60,841 bases of DNA from JANPLN01 sp043757265 (lineage in GTDB: Bacteria > Bdellovibrionota > Bdellovibrionia > Bdellovibrionales > JAGQZY01). Every line of letters starts with the position of its first letter. Positions within the stretch are counted from its first letter, which is position 1. This document shows, in pieces, positions 1 to 8,086 of the stretch. Position numbers and translations under genes: made by a program. The notes beneath the pieces were generated by a model that was given only the letters and a program-made list of their open reading frames with translations, ran no database searches and was not told the origin of the DNA. The stretch covers positions 1-60,841 of the forward strand of contig JAYUQP010000095.1 in NCBI GenBank assembly GCA_043757265.1, written 5' to 3'.

Positions 1-80
1 ACTACGTTCCTCATGGATATCCCCCTTTTGTTTACAGTTTTACTGTATTGAGGTAACCAGCCCTCGTTGGCAAGAGGGGG

Positions 81-117
81 CGTCCATTATTTCTGAGCGC
101 AAAGCGAAGGATCTCAG
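81..117 (+). repeat. Degenerate copy of dispersed 'ctgagcg-aagcgaaggatctc' repeat
   Basis: The stretch contains ctgagcgcaaagcgaaggat followed by ctcag. It matches, with small insertions, the arms of the palindromic element seen at 3840-3914 and the related copies near 46756-46939 and at the window end. Only one arm is recognisable here. Confidence 0.6.
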
Positions 118-426
118 CCTGTATCGTGATTCACGCATGGTCTCCGCATGTGCACGACACGAATAAACTGATGATTGATATAATCATTTTTACGAACATC
201 ATCACGCGCGAAAAATTCCGTTTGCAGGCTACATCGACTGTAGCGAAGTCCCTATCGTGAAGGTTCTTAGACGCTAAGTTACCACCCACCTTGAATTCCA
301 TGCTGAAGTTCGATAATTTTTTCAAACAATTCTGTTTGTAGCTGAGAGAAGACTTTTTGTGTGTTTCACGTGAGGTCTTCGCACTTGATGTCTGCGAGTT
401 AAGCACAAGCGCAATTGCAATCGTTG

Positions 427-533
427 TGTGACGCACGACTTTGCTAATAGTGTCGTGTGACGCACGACTTTGCTAACGGTGTCGTGTGATGCACAACTTT
501 GCTAATAGTGTCGTGTGACGCATGACTTTCTAC
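427..533. repeat. 29-bp tandem repeat, four copies
   Basis: Units start at 427, 456, 485 and 514, an exact 29-bp period; the fourth is truncated. Most units carry the inverted repeat gtcgtg-tgacg-cacgac (6-bp arms, 5-nt loop), which in all but the second copy is imperfect by one base. Copies differ by a few substitutions. There are no unique spacers, so this is not a CRISPR array. It could be an operator array, an origin-type iteron set or a simple tandem duplication. Confidence 0.85.
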
Positions 534-762
534 AATTCAAATCCCAAAATGAAACCAAAAAATTGTCGCTTTCGTGTTGTAAACTTTTATTTACGTCGTA
601 AATGACACAGAACGCATCATGCAAAATGCGCGAAATTACCTCTGAGTATTCCCGAAAAGAAAATGCAAATTAAAAAAAAGACAAATAAGTTTTGCCATCA
701 ACCGTGGGTATCGTTTAGTTTATTTTTGTCTCGAGACACCAATTCAACTTGAGGAGACAAAT

Positions 763-1437
763 GTGATAACTGATAAAAACGTATCGAATAAATTGAATCT
801 AAGTAATAGAACTCTATTTCTTCTAATGTTCCTTTGGAACTCTAGTGTATTCGCAAAACTGCCCGACGCCAGCCAAACGGTAAACGGCACTGTGAGCGGA
901 GCAAATTATAGTGTTACAGACGAGCGTCTAAGCGAAATGGCAACTGATGGAAATGCCGTGGCAATGACTATTGTACTGAGTAGACAGGATCTCGATAACA
1001 CTTTCGCTTATTTCGATGAAGAGCAAAGCGATGTAGTTTATGTTGATGAAAGCGGCGATGAGTACACAATAATTTCCGAAGAGACTGCTCACGAAGGTGG
1101 GGCAGGCGTTCGTTTAAAGAAAAAAGGGAAAGGGCGCAACTGCAACGTTCAAGACGGCGGAGCTTCATGGTACGGACCTGGATTTCACGGAAATCGAACT
1201 GCAAACGGTGAACGCTTTAATCAGAACGAACTCACTGCTGCTCATAAAACAATTCGCTTTAACAGTCTTGTGCGAGTCACTTATAACGGTCAGTCAACCG
1301 TCGTTCGAATCAACGATGCTGGCCCCTATGCGGGCGGTCGGGTGATCGATCTTTCGAAGGCAGCCGCTGAAGATATCGGACTCATCGCCGCAGGTCATGG
1401 CCAGGTTGAGCTCGAAATCGTTCGTTGCGGGGCTTAG
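763..1437 (+). CDS. rlpA: RlpA-like secreted double-psi beta-barrel protein
   Basis: Predicted exported protein of 224 aa. Residues 1-31 look like a signal peptide (hydrophobic 18-31 ending SSVFA). A double-psi beta-barrel RlpA domain fills about 127-222. It shows GASWYGPGFHGNRTANGE, H161 in AAHKT and D185 in RINDAGPY, the His/Asp pair linked to lytic transglycosylase activity in characterised RlpA proteins. RlpA acts on peptidoglycan lacking stem peptides, often at the septum. No SPOR domain is present, and residues 35-125 are an acidic region without a recognised fold. The start is GTG at 763, six bases after GAGGAG (751-756). An ATG at 761 is followed at once by TGA and cannot be used. The gene stands alone and converges on the CBM9-like gene. 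The family call is firm; enzymatic activity is inferred. Confidence 0.88.
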   Translation: MITDKNVSNKLNLSNRTLFLLMFLWNSSVFAKLPDASQTVNGTVSGANYSVTDERLSEMATDGNAVAMTIVLSRQDLDNTFAYFDEEQSDVVYVDESGDEYTIISEETAHEGGAGVRLKKKGKGRNCNVQDGGASWYGPGFHGNRTANGERFNQNELTAAHKTIRFNSLVRVTYNGQSTVVRINDAGPYAGGRVIDLSKAAAEDIGLIAAGHGQVELEIVRCGA

Positions 1438-1542
1438 TCGCTACGCTCAAGAATTCGTAAATTCGCGGATTCTTGAATTCATGTGCGGGATTTTTGAATT
1501 TCTGCATTTAGCTTTCGACTTTGTAAAATCGGATGAAAGTTT

Positions 1543-2151
1543 CTATTTACAATCGAAGAGTGGTTGGAAATATTCAGGTTTGTGAAAGTTAGCTTTTTGT
1601 TGCTGGGGTAAAAATGCGCTCCAGTAAGTGCGCGGGGTTTTGCCGATGATCGTAAAGAAATTCCCGCGTAATTTGCTTGCGTCACCGTTCCAGCCGATGC
1701 GCGAAAGCGGAATGGTAAAAGTAGCTGACCATTCTTTGTCTGAATACCGAGCCTGTGTCGCCACGGGCTCGATGTCCACGCCGGAACGCTTTCCATTAAC
1801 AACATCAAGTCGAAGATCATAAATTTGCCCGAGCGGCGTGACTTCGAATTCGAAGTACGAAAAGCGTGCGGCGCTCGTATCTTCAACCGTAATAAAAACC
1901 TCGGCCACATCGTACTGAAACGGGTAATCAGCAGGGCCGTAAACATCTTTCTTGTGCAGCACTGAGGAATTGACCTGAAACGACACTTCTAAAAGATCGT
2001 TGTTAAGCTCATAGCGAACTTGTACAGGTTGTGAGAGTGGCGAGCTTGCCGGATTTACAAGATTGAGATTTACGACGTCATGTTTTGGTGTGCACAGAGC
2101 TAAACTGTTGTTCATTAAAAAAAGCATAGTTTGAAGAAAAATAAAAGTCAT
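1543..2151 (-). CDS. Secreted CBM9-like (carbohydrate-binding) protein
   Basis: Protein of 202 aa with an N-terminal signal peptide (hydrophobic 2-18). The rest resembles the family-9 carbohydrate-binding-like beta-sandwich. Features are a DVAEVFI strand with an acidic residue near 80, the FEFEVTPLGQIYDLRL block, a W-containing ATFTIPLSRIGW segment, and a C-terminal WSAFLP. Such proteins bind sugars, or are found fused to or beside secreted enzymes. The Shine-Dalgarno is aggataatcc before ATG 2151. The gene begins 8 bases after the stop of the flavoprotein gene, so the two are very likely cotranscribed and may act together outside the cytoplasm. The ligand is unknown. Fold assignment is moderately sure. 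Confidence 0.7.
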   Translation of the reverse strand: MTFIFLQTMLFLMNNSLALCTPKHDVVNLNLVNPASSPLSQPVQVRYELNNDLLEVSFQVNSSVLHKKDVYGPADYPFQYDVAEVFITVEDTSAARFSYFEFEVTPLGQIYDLRLDVVNGKRSGVDIEPVATQARYSDKEWSATFTIPLSRIGWNGDASKLRGNFFTIIGKTPRTYWSAFLPQQQKANFHKPEYFQPLFDCK

Positions 2152-2159
2152 GGATTATC

Positions 2160-3692
2160 CTATGCCAAAAGTGAGGGTATTCCTTGGGCATGCGAAAAGA
2201 TATTTTGCGCATCGTATTTGTTTTTGACTGTTACGAGATTGTCTAAATTTTTTCCCCAGTAAGCCTTTGCGTAACCTGGGCCAAGATCAAGATCACAGTA
2301 ATTAAAGTAGGCGGAGCCCGACATATGGGGGCGCAGGGCCTGGTAGTAGTTATTTAAAATTCGCAAATTGTTTGGCGAGTCGGCCGCGTTGTCCCACTGC
2401 ATGTAGTACTGAATGGAGCAGAGAGTGTTTTCACGATGGGCAAATGCCGTGTCGTGGTCGGCTTTATTGAGAATGGCGCCTCCATAGGCATCAAAAATCA
2501 CCGATACATTGAGTGGCATTTTGCTAAAAATATCTCGGAGTGCAGTTTCGTCGTGCGGGGTTTTTACGTAATCTGATTTCCCCTTTATGTAGTGAGGTTT
2601 ACTAGTTCCACCAAACTGCTGCACGGCTTCGATAAAAGTTTTGGGAGTTACACGGTAGGTGGTCGGCGCACTTTGGATTTGATTGAGGAAATAGGTTTTG
2701 ATTTCATTTTCAAGTTTTGAAACTGACGTGATACTTTGTCCAACGAGCGAAAGCTGAATCGTACCGTTGTATAAAGTGCAGTTGAGAAGGGCTGTGATTC
2801 CATTTGGTGCCTGTGGAGCCCAGTTTTGCCAGATTTGGGCTATGCGAATGGCTTCTGTAATACTCACTCGCCAGCGCACAACAAAGGGAACCACACGATA
2901 AATTTGATGAGTTTGAAAATGCAGCTGGGTGATAACCCCAAGGCTGCCTGATCCGCCTCCGCGCAAAGCCCAAAATAGATCGGAATTTTCAGTCTCGTTT
3001 GCCGTCAAAAAGGCTCCGCGCGCGTCCACCATCTCTGAAGAAACAACACTGTCACAGGCCAACCCCAGCGCCCGAGTCAAAAGCCCGTAGCCGCCGCCTG
3101 TAGTGTGCCCAGTAACGCCCACCGTGGGACAAGTTCCTGCGGGGATGGCAAGTCGTCGTTGGCTCACCGCCTGGTACACATCCCCGAGCAAACAACCAGC
3201 GCCCACCGAAACAATGGAGCTGTCCTGCGAAAACGAAATTTGATTCATCATTCGAACATCAATTACCATTCCTGGTGAAAATGAGAAGCCTTCATAGGAG
3301 TGGCCACCATTTCGCATGGCCAAAGGCACGCCATTTTGTGTTGCCCACTGCACGCAGATAGAAACCGCTTGCGGAGTTTTGCAGAGCACACGCACCTGAG
3401 GCTTAATGTTTTCGTGGCGTCTGTTAATGGTCGTTTGCATGCCAGCGTAAAGTTTGTCAGAAGGAACCAAGATATCGGCATCGCGCGGGCTCAGTTGCGA
3501 TTTTAAGCTCGAAAGCGAGATCGTTTGACCGTGGGCCGAAGGAATCCATAGAGTTTGAGCCAATGTGGCGTCGACAAGCAAATAGGCAGACAGAGCGCTT
3601 GCCGACTTCAATAGCTGGCGGCGATTGATGGCTCCCGAAACGGGCGAATTAGCTTTTTTTGCAGTCGAACTGCGTGATGGATTTTGTTGCAT
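2160..3692 (-). CDS. Tat-exported FAD-linked oxidase, berberine-bridge type
   Basis: Flavoprotein of 510 aa. A twin-arginine motif, NRRQLLK (residues 23-29), precedes a hydrophobic stretch, predicting export of the folded protein by Tat. The PCMH-type FAD-binding domain spans about 75-270. Residues for bicovalent flavin attachment are visible: H131 in RNGGHSYEG and C188 in AGTCPTVGVTGH. The C-terminal BBE segment has the expected YFNYCDLDLG, then WGKNLDNLVTVKNKYD and NIF. Relatives oxidise sugars, oligosaccharides or alkaloids with O2. With a CBM9-like protein directly downstream, a carbohydrate substrate is the best guess. The start ATG 3692 follows aaaagg. Family call is strong; substrate is inference. 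Confidence 0.88.
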   Translation of the reverse strand: MQQNPSRSSTAKKANSPVSGAINRRQLLKSASALSAYLLVDATLAQTLWIPSAHGQTISLSSLKSQLSPRDADILVPSDKLYAGMQTTINRRHENIKPQVRVLCKTPQAVSICVQWATQNGVPLAMRNGGHSYEGFSFSPGMVIDVRMMNQISFSQDSSIVSVGAGCLLGDVYQAVSQRRLAIPAGTCPTVGVTGHTTGGGYGLLTRALGLACDSVVSSEMVDARGAFLTANETENSDLFWALRGGGSGSLGVITQLHFQTHQIYRVVPFVVRWRVSITEAIRIAQIWQNWAPQAPNGITALLNCTLYNGTIQLSLVGQSITSVSKLENEIKTYFLNQIQSAPTTYRVTPKTFIEAVQQFGGTSKPHYIKGKSDYVKTPHDETALRDIFSKMPLNVSVIFDAYGGAILNKADHDTAFAHRENTLCSIQYYMQWDNAADSPNNLRILNNYYQALRPHMSGSAYFNYCDLDLGPGYAKAYWGKNLDNLVTVKNKYDAQNIFSHAQGIPSLLA

Positions 3693-4131
3693 GCCTTTTG
3701 GGGTTGCAATCTAGGAGCCTTCATAAGAGTTGTCTAGAGGGATCTTTCGCAAATGGGAGATTGTAAAGACTGTCTGACGAATGGTCAGTGAACAACAAAG
3801 TTTACAACAATGCGGAGTTACCGTAGGCGCGGGCCAATCCGTCACTCTGAGTGGAGCGAAGGATCTCGCATTGAGAACGTCTAGCTGAGATTCTTCGCTC
3901 CACTCAGAATGACGAAGGTGGGATTCTTATAGATTCCGCAGCCTTTAGGTTCGAAATCCAACTCTTCAAAGTAGGCTCTACAAGATCAGCTCTGGTTTTT
4001 GCACTTTCACTAGAAACCAATGCCAAAGTGCTAAAAAATCTATAAATTTTTCAACAACCTGCAATTTCCATTTCGATCGAGACTCCTCGTGCTACGAAAA
4101 GAGCAACTGTAGCAAATATGGAGATCGATCT
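3693..4131. other. Intergenic region between divergent genes, holding one long hairpin
   Basis: About 440 bases without a gene. It contains the palindromic repeat at 3840-3914 and otherwise A/T-rich sequence. The promoter for the flavoprotein operon should lie near 3700-3790 and that for the 4132 gene near 4030-4110, but no convincing -35/-10 pair was identified. GGAG at 4120-4123 is the ribosome binding site of the gene at 4132. Confidence 0.5.
3840..3914. repeat. Dispersed palindromic repeat, complete hairpin
   Basis: The left arm at 3840-3867 (cgtcactctgagtggagcga then aggatctc) pairs with the right arm at 3887-3914 (gagattcttcgctccactca then gaatgacg). Only two positions in 28 differ, and the loop is 19 nt. 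It would form a very stable stem in DNA or RNA. The same consensus recurs at 81-117, 46756-46939 and 60819-60841. No T-tract follows, so it is not a classic terminator. Confidence 0.85.
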
Positions 4132-4827
4132 ATGCACAAATTTCTCATGGTTTTTTTACTTACACTTTCAGCGTTCAACGCCAACTCTCAAGACTGCAGC
4201 CAGGAAGGGTTCAAAAAAAACCAACTCGAGCGCATCCGCTACGATAAAGCCATCGAAGTTCTCAATGATTTTTACGCCCAGTACACAAACTGGGAGCGGG
4301 AGACACTTTTTAGAGCATGGGAAGGCATTAACTCCCAAACACTATCCGTGGCGGACGTAATAAATAACCCGGAACTTAAAAAATTCGGTGTTGACGCCGG
4401 CGAGTGGAATGGCCCCTTTCTTGAGTATCGTGACGGGCTCATTCAACTGTCCATCGACAAATACAATGGGATAAGGAAGATTGATCCGAACAGCTACATT
4501 AAACTCGAAGATTTAATCCCGACTAAATTTTATTATTCTTTGAATGTTGGATTTTATAAGGCTTCAGGAAAATATCCCGTAGAAATGATTGTTGGTTCGG
4601 GGAAATACTTTCTGAATGGCGCTTCAAAAAATGAGCTCTTGTTTTTCTCCACGAATTACGATTACGCCACAGCTCAAATAAAAAGTACCTTCTTTGTGTC
4701 GAAAATCGACTCAGTAGACTTTGGCTCCGATTTTTCAGGCATGAAGTGGTTCGATAATCTTTATTTTTTCCAAAGTTTGGGAGAGTATTTGGCGTTCAAA
4801 TATGCATTGGTTTGCGCAATAAAATAA
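4132..4827 (+). CDS. Secreted protein of unknown function
   Basis: Protein of 231 aa with a signal peptide (MHKFLMVFLLTLSAFNANSQ; probable cleavage after NAN or SQ). The mature part has two Cys near the N-terminus (DCSQEG) region and one close to the C-terminus (ALVCAIK), which may form a disulfide. The body mixes aromatic and charged residues, with no recognised domain. The start ATG 4132 is supported by GGAG eight bases upstream. An overlapping frame starting at 4118 is a shadow. The gene is monocistronic, convergent with ohr, and separated from it by a stem-loop. No function can be assigned. Confidence 0.72.
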   Translation: MHKFLMVFLLTLSAFNANSQDCSQEGFKKNQLERIRYDKAIEVLNDFYAQYTNWERETLFRAWEGINSQTLSVADVINNPELKKFGVDAGEWNGPFLEYRDGLIQLSIDKYNGIRKIDPNSYIKLEDLIPTKFYYSLNVGFYKASGKYPVEMIVGSGKYFLNGASKNELLFFSTNYDYATAQIKSTFFVSKIDSVDFGSDFSGMKWFDNLYFFQSLGEYLAFKYALVCAIK

Positions 4828-4852
4828 GGCGAAATTGTATGCTCTCGGAACA

Positions 4853-4879
4853 AAGCTCGCTGATAAATTCAGCGAGCTT
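4853..4879. terminator. Stem-loop between convergent genes
   Basis: A perfect 11-bp stem, aagctcgctga / tcagcgagctt, encloses a 5-nt loop (taaat). It lies between the stops of the 4132 gene and ohr. It lacks a clear T-run on either strand, so it is probably a transcript-end stabiliser or weak terminator. Confidence 0.5.
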
Positions 4880-4887
4880 CAAAAAAA

Positions 4888-5319
4888 TTACGCGTGAACG
4901 GTAAAGTTGACTTCGATATTGCCGCGAGTGGCGTTAGAGTACGGGCACACCTCGTGAGCTTTTTTCACCAGCTGTTCGGCCGCTGATTTTTCCATACCTT
5001 CTAAAGACACATTCATATCTACCTTTATGCAAAACCCAGTTTCGATGGGCCCAATTCCAACTTTGGATTCCACAAAGAAACCATCAGGAAGCTGTATTTT
5101 TTCGTTTCCAGCAACAAACTTCATTGCGCCGATAAAACATGCAGAGTAACCAGCTGCGAACAACTGCTCAGGATTTGTTCCAGGTCCATCATTGCCACCA
5201 AGGGCCTTGGGGGTTGAAAGCGTCACATTGAGACGACTGTCGTCGCTTTGCGAAGTTCCTTCGCGGCCGCCAGTTGATTTTGCCTTGGCTGTGTAAATGA
5301 TTTTATCGAGTTTGTACAT
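4888..5319 (-). CDS. ohr: Organic hydroperoxide resistance protein (Ohr, OsmC family)
   Basis: Thiol peroxidase of 143 aa, full length for Ohr. The two catalytic cysteines are present: C61 in GYSACF and C125 in VCPYSNATRGN. The conserved Arg (R19 in GGREG) and Glu (E51 in NPEQLF) that orient the reactive cysteine are also present. Ohr proteins reduce fatty-acid and other organic hydroperoxides with electrons from lipoylated proteins. A 2-oxo acid dehydrogenase E1 pair lies elsewhere in this window, but no lipoyl protein does. The Shine-Dalgarno agagg precedes ATG 5319. No OhrR-type regulator gene is adjacent, so regulation is unknown. Confidence 0.93.
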   Translation of the reverse strand: MYKLDKIIYTAKAKSTGGREGTSQSDDSRLNVTLSTPKALGGNDGPGTNPEQLFAAGYSACFIGAMKFVAGNEKIQLPDGFFVESKVGIGPIETGFCIKVDMNVSLEGMEKSAAEQLVKKAHEVCPYSNATRGNIEVNFTVHA

Positions 5320-5439
5320 TAGACCTCTTTCTGAAGCTAAGCTTCATAGTGTATCCTTAACTATGATGCTCAATCGGATTAAACTTAAATTCAAAGACAC
5401 ATTTCCTATGATTCAATAGTTTTATACTATTAAGGAAAT

Positions 5440-6216
5440 TTAAAGCAGTTCAAGAACTCTGGCTGCTATTTCGCCAAAAATCTTCGCCTGCATTGAATCA
5501 GCTTTATAGAACAGTGGGGCACCCACTTCGCAGGCCTGAGCTATTTGCGGGCTCAGCGGAACTTCACCCAGTTTTTTAAGATTTTCTTTTTTGAGATAGT
5601 CTTCGAGCTCGCCTTTGGGGAAAATATGGGTGCGATCGCCGCCAGGCAATTCGAAGTAAGACATATTCTCGATGACTCCAAGAATCGGAACATTCACGCG
5701 TCGGAACATGTCGATGGATTTTTTTACATCCGCTAGTGCAATGTTTTGCGGCGTGGTCACCGAGATGGCCGCTGTTACAGGGACCTTTTGCGCCAAACTC
5801 AATTGCACATCTCCTGTGCCCGGAGGCAAATCGATCACCAAAATGTCGGTGTCCGTCCAGTCGACTTCGAACAAAAACTGATTCATAGCTTTAAACAACA
5901 TCGGTCCTCGCCACACAACGGCCATGTCCTCATCAACGAGGTTTCCCATGCTCAAGGTTTTTAAGCCGCCAACATCCAAAGGCTGAATTCGATTGTCTTG
6001 CACTTCGGGTTTTTGGTTCAGCGTACCAAGCATTCGAGGCAGGCTTGGACCGTAAATGTCGGCATCCAACAATCCAATTTTTAGTCCCTTTTCTTTTAGC
6101 GCCAAAGCCAAATGCACAGCAATTGTGCTTTTGCCAACGCCGCCTTTTCCAGAGCTCACTGCGAGAATTTTTTTAACTCCGGGTATCGGTTTTTGCTGCT
6201 CAAATGGGTTGCTCAT
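5440..6216 (-). CDS. mrp: Mrp/ApbC-type P-loop ATPase lacking the Fe-S CxxC motif
   Basis: Protein of 258 aa of the Mrp/NBP35 family, which carries and delivers Fe-S clusters. The deviant Walker A is SSGKGGVGKST (residues 21-31), with LLDADIYGPSLPRML and VIDLPPGTGD further on, all diagnostic. There is no N-terminal DUF59 domain. The usual CxxC cluster ligands after GVIENMSYF are absent: the sequence reads ELPGGDRTHIF, and only one Cys exists in the whole protein. The start is set at ATG 6216, preceded by aaggaa (6222-6227), rather than the upstream in-frame start at 6258, which would run up to the divergent gene. ATPase identity is secure; the Fe-S role is uncertain. Confidence 0.88.
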   Translation of the reverse strand: MSNPFEQQKPIPGVKKILAVSSGKGGVGKSTIAVHLALALKEKGLKIGLLDADIYGPSLPRMLGTLNQKPEVQDNRIQPLDVGGLKTLSMGNLVDEDMAVVWRGPMLFKAMNQFLFEVDWTDTDILVIDLPPGTGDVQLSLAQKVPVTAAISVTTPQNIALADVKKSIDMFRRVNVPILGVIENMSYFELPGGDRTHIFPKGELEDYLKKENLKKLGEVPLSPQIAQACEVGAPLFYKADSMQAKIFGEIAARVLELL

Positions 6217-6260
6217 TTTATTTCCTTGTCTAGCACTGGGCTTTTCGCCAAAATTCAACT

Positions 6261-6641
6261 GTGGGTACAGCGAATAACGTTTTAATTGGGCTAGGCATTT
6301 TTGTCATCTTGTTGGTTGTGTATTTTCAAAGCACCAAGAAAAGACCCATGCCTACCAAGCTCAACATGCGCGCAACGCCCACGGGCCCATTACCTACAAA
6401 CTCAGCACCCGCAAGCCCAGCTCCGGCAGCGCCTTTCCGGCCTTCAACACCCTCATTGAATGTCATGTTCAATTACAACGGGCACACCTTTGACGCCTAT
6501 GAAACATTAGGTTTGCCTGCTGGAAGTTCGTGGGACGAGGTTCGCGCGGCCTTTGAGAAAAACATTTCGAAGTCAGAGTCGCCCAGCCACGAGTTCTTTC
6601 TGACTGCTTTTAATGCGATCAAAACGCAGCAAAATTTTTAA
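6261..6641 (+). CDS. Membrane-anchored J-domain-like small protein
   Basis: Protein of 126 aa. A transmembrane helix at about 7-23 (VLIGLGIFVILLVVYF) is followed by a Pro/Ala/Thr-rich linker (about 28-65). A C-terminal helical domain (about 68-122) begins FDAYETLGLPAGSSWDEVRA. This resembles J-domain openings (YEvLGLpxxAsxdEI+xAY), but the HPD motif that activates DnaK is not present, so it may be a J-like adaptor rather than a co-chaperone. The start is GTG 6261 without an obvious Shine-Dalgarno. The gene is divergent from mrp and upstream of glyQS. The fold call is tentative; the membrane anchor is clear. Confidence 0.6.
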   Translation: MGTANNVLIGLGIFVILLVVYFQSTKKRPMPTKLNMRATPTGPLPTNSAPASPAPAAPFRPSTPSLNVMFNYNGHTFDAYETLGLPAGSSWDEVRAAFEKNISKSESPSHEFFLTAFNAIKTQQNF

Positions 6642-6727
6642 AATTTAATGCAGAGCGCATTTTGACTCTCAAAAGTCCGCCGTGTACCCCTTAAGCTTTG
6701 GCATCTATTCTAGAATAACGCATCTTT

Positions 6728-8077
6728 ATGACTCCGGAGGCGGCTTTGGAAATTCGTCCGTTAAGTGATCTGCAAACAATGGCATCCCTCAGCAAACGAC
6801 GCGGTTTCGTTTTTCAAAGCAGCGAGGTTTACGGGGGCCTCAATTCCTGTTGGGATTACGGACCGCTCGGCACGCTTCTAAAAATGAATGTGAAGCGCAC
6901 GTGGTTTGAAGCCATGACTCGCAGACCCGATGTTGTGGGGCTTGATGCCGCAATCTTAATGCATCCAAAAGTTTGGAAGGCCTCAGGGCACATAGATAAT
7001 TTTTCTGATCCCATGGTCGATTGCAAATCCTGCAAGGCCCGTCATCGGGCTGATCATTTGACCGAGAAAAAATGTCCAAACTGCGGTTCGGTGGACTTAA
7101 CGGAGCCACGCAATTTTAATTTAATGTTTAAAACTCACATGGGCGCCGTCGAGGATGAAGGCTCTGTGGTGTATCTGCGGCCAGAAACTGCGCAAGGTAT
7201 TTTTGTCAATTTTGAAAACGTTCAAACGTCGATGCGCATGAAAGTGCCGTTTGGGATTGCGCAGATTGGAAAATCATTCCGCAACGAAATCACACCCGGC
7301 AATTTTATATTTCGCACGCGCGAGTTTGAACAGATGGAGATGCAATACTTTGTTACTCCGGGCGAAGATGAGCAGTTTTATAAAGCTTGGAAAGAGTGGC
7401 GCTGGCAGTTTTATAAATCTATTGGCATCGACGAAAAAAAATTACGCTTTCATCCGCACGGTCCTGATGAACTGGCCCATTACGCAAAAGCCGCTGAAGA
7501 TATCCAATTTCAGTTTCCGCACGGCTGGCAAGAGCTTGAGGGGATCCACAACCGCTCAGATTTTGATCTCACTCAGCACGCAAAATTTAGCGGCAAAAAA
7601 ATTGAATACTTCGACGAAGCTCGCAAACAAAAATACGTTCCATTTGTGATCGAAACTGCTGTGGGTTGCGATCGCCTGGTGCTAGCTTCGTTATGCAACG
7701 CCTACCGCGAAGAAGTCTCTCCTCCTGGTGAAGGCGAAACCACGGGCGATGTTCGGGTTGTTTTAGGATTCCATCACAAGCTTGCGCCCATCAAGGTGGC
7801 GATTTTGCCACTCTCTAAAAAAGAGCCACTGCAAAATCTTTCCGACTCGATCTTTAAGCAGTTGTGTAAGGATTATGATGTTCAATATGATGAGTCGGGA
7901 AGTATTGGAAAGCGCTATCGACGTCAGGATGAAATCGGTACGCCATTTTGCGTGACGGTGGATTTTGACAGTCTCGAAGATAAGCAAGTGACAATTCGCG
8001 AACGCGACACCATGAAACAAGAGCGCATCGCAATTGATCAATTAACAACTTACTTAAAGCAAAATTTGAACCTGTGA
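6728..8077 (+). CDS. glyQS: Glycyl-tRNA synthetase, alpha2 (single-chain) type
   Basis: Class II aminoacyl-tRNA synthetase of 449 aa that charges tRNA-Gly. N-terminal SKRRGFVFQSSEVYGG and SCWDYGPLG are typical of the dimeric bacterial/eukaryotic form, not the alpha2beta2 form. A Zn-ribbon-like insert CKSCKARHRADH...CPNCG sits near residues 98-120. Motif 2 (FRNEITPGNFIFRTREFEQ) and motif 3 (ETAVGCDRLVLASL) are intact, and an anticodon-binding domain occupies about 355-445 (APIKVAILPLSKK onward). No Shine-Dalgarno is evident before ATG 6728. It lies 9 bp from ppdK, so cotranscription is likely. Confidence 0.95.
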   Translation: MTPEAALEIRPLSDLQTMASLSKRRGFVFQSSEVYGGLNSCWDYGPLGTLLKMNVKRTWFEAMTRRPDVVGLDAAILMHPKVWKASGHIDNFSDPMVDCKSCKARHRADHLTEKKCPNCGSVDLTEPRNFNLMFKTHMGAVEDEGSVVYLRPETAQGIFVNFENVQTSMRMKVPFGIAQIGKSFRNEITPGNFIFRTREFEQMEMQYFVTPGEDEQFYKAWKEWRWQFYKSIGIDEKKLRFHPHGPDELAHYAKAAEDIQFQFPHGWQELEGIHNRSDFDLTQHAKFSGKKIEYFDEARKQKYVPFVIETAVGCDRLVLASLCNAYREEVSPPGEGETTGDVRVVLGFHHKLAPIKVAILPLSKKEPLQNLSDSIFKQLCKDYDVQYDESGSIGKRYRRQDEIGTPFCVTVDFDSLEDKQVTIRERDTMKQERIAIDQLTTYLKQNLNL

Positions 8078-8086
8078 GGCATCTCC

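Larger units (their letters stand above)
1..762. other. Gene-poor, repeat-bearing 5' flank
   Basis: No convincing gene lies here. Visible contents are a degenerate copy of a dispersed palindromic repeat (81-117), four tandem copies of a 29-bp unit (427-533), and an A/T-rich stretch (about 650-730) that probably holds the rlpA promoter. A 10-bp perfect palindrome, gtctcgagac, lies at 728-737 just before the rlpA ribosome binding site. A minus-strand open frame at 131-436 starts with GTG inside the repeats and has no recognisable domain, so it was not called. Confidence 0.6.

Noticed and set aside
131..436. 101-codon minus-strand open frame with hydrophobic N-terminus
   Set aside because: Starts with GTG within the tandem repeat, has no domain, no convincing ribosome site and a poor signal sequence.
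427..533. Possible CRISPR array from four 29-bp units
   Set aside because: Units are directly adjacent with no unique spacers and no cas genes nearby.
1447..1476. Hairpin tcaagaat/attcttga after rlpA as a terminator
   Set aside because: 14-nt loop and no T-run directly after the stem; too weak to list.
6217..6258. Upstream extension of mrp
   Set aside because: ATG 6216 has a good ribosome site and the extra residues do not match the family.
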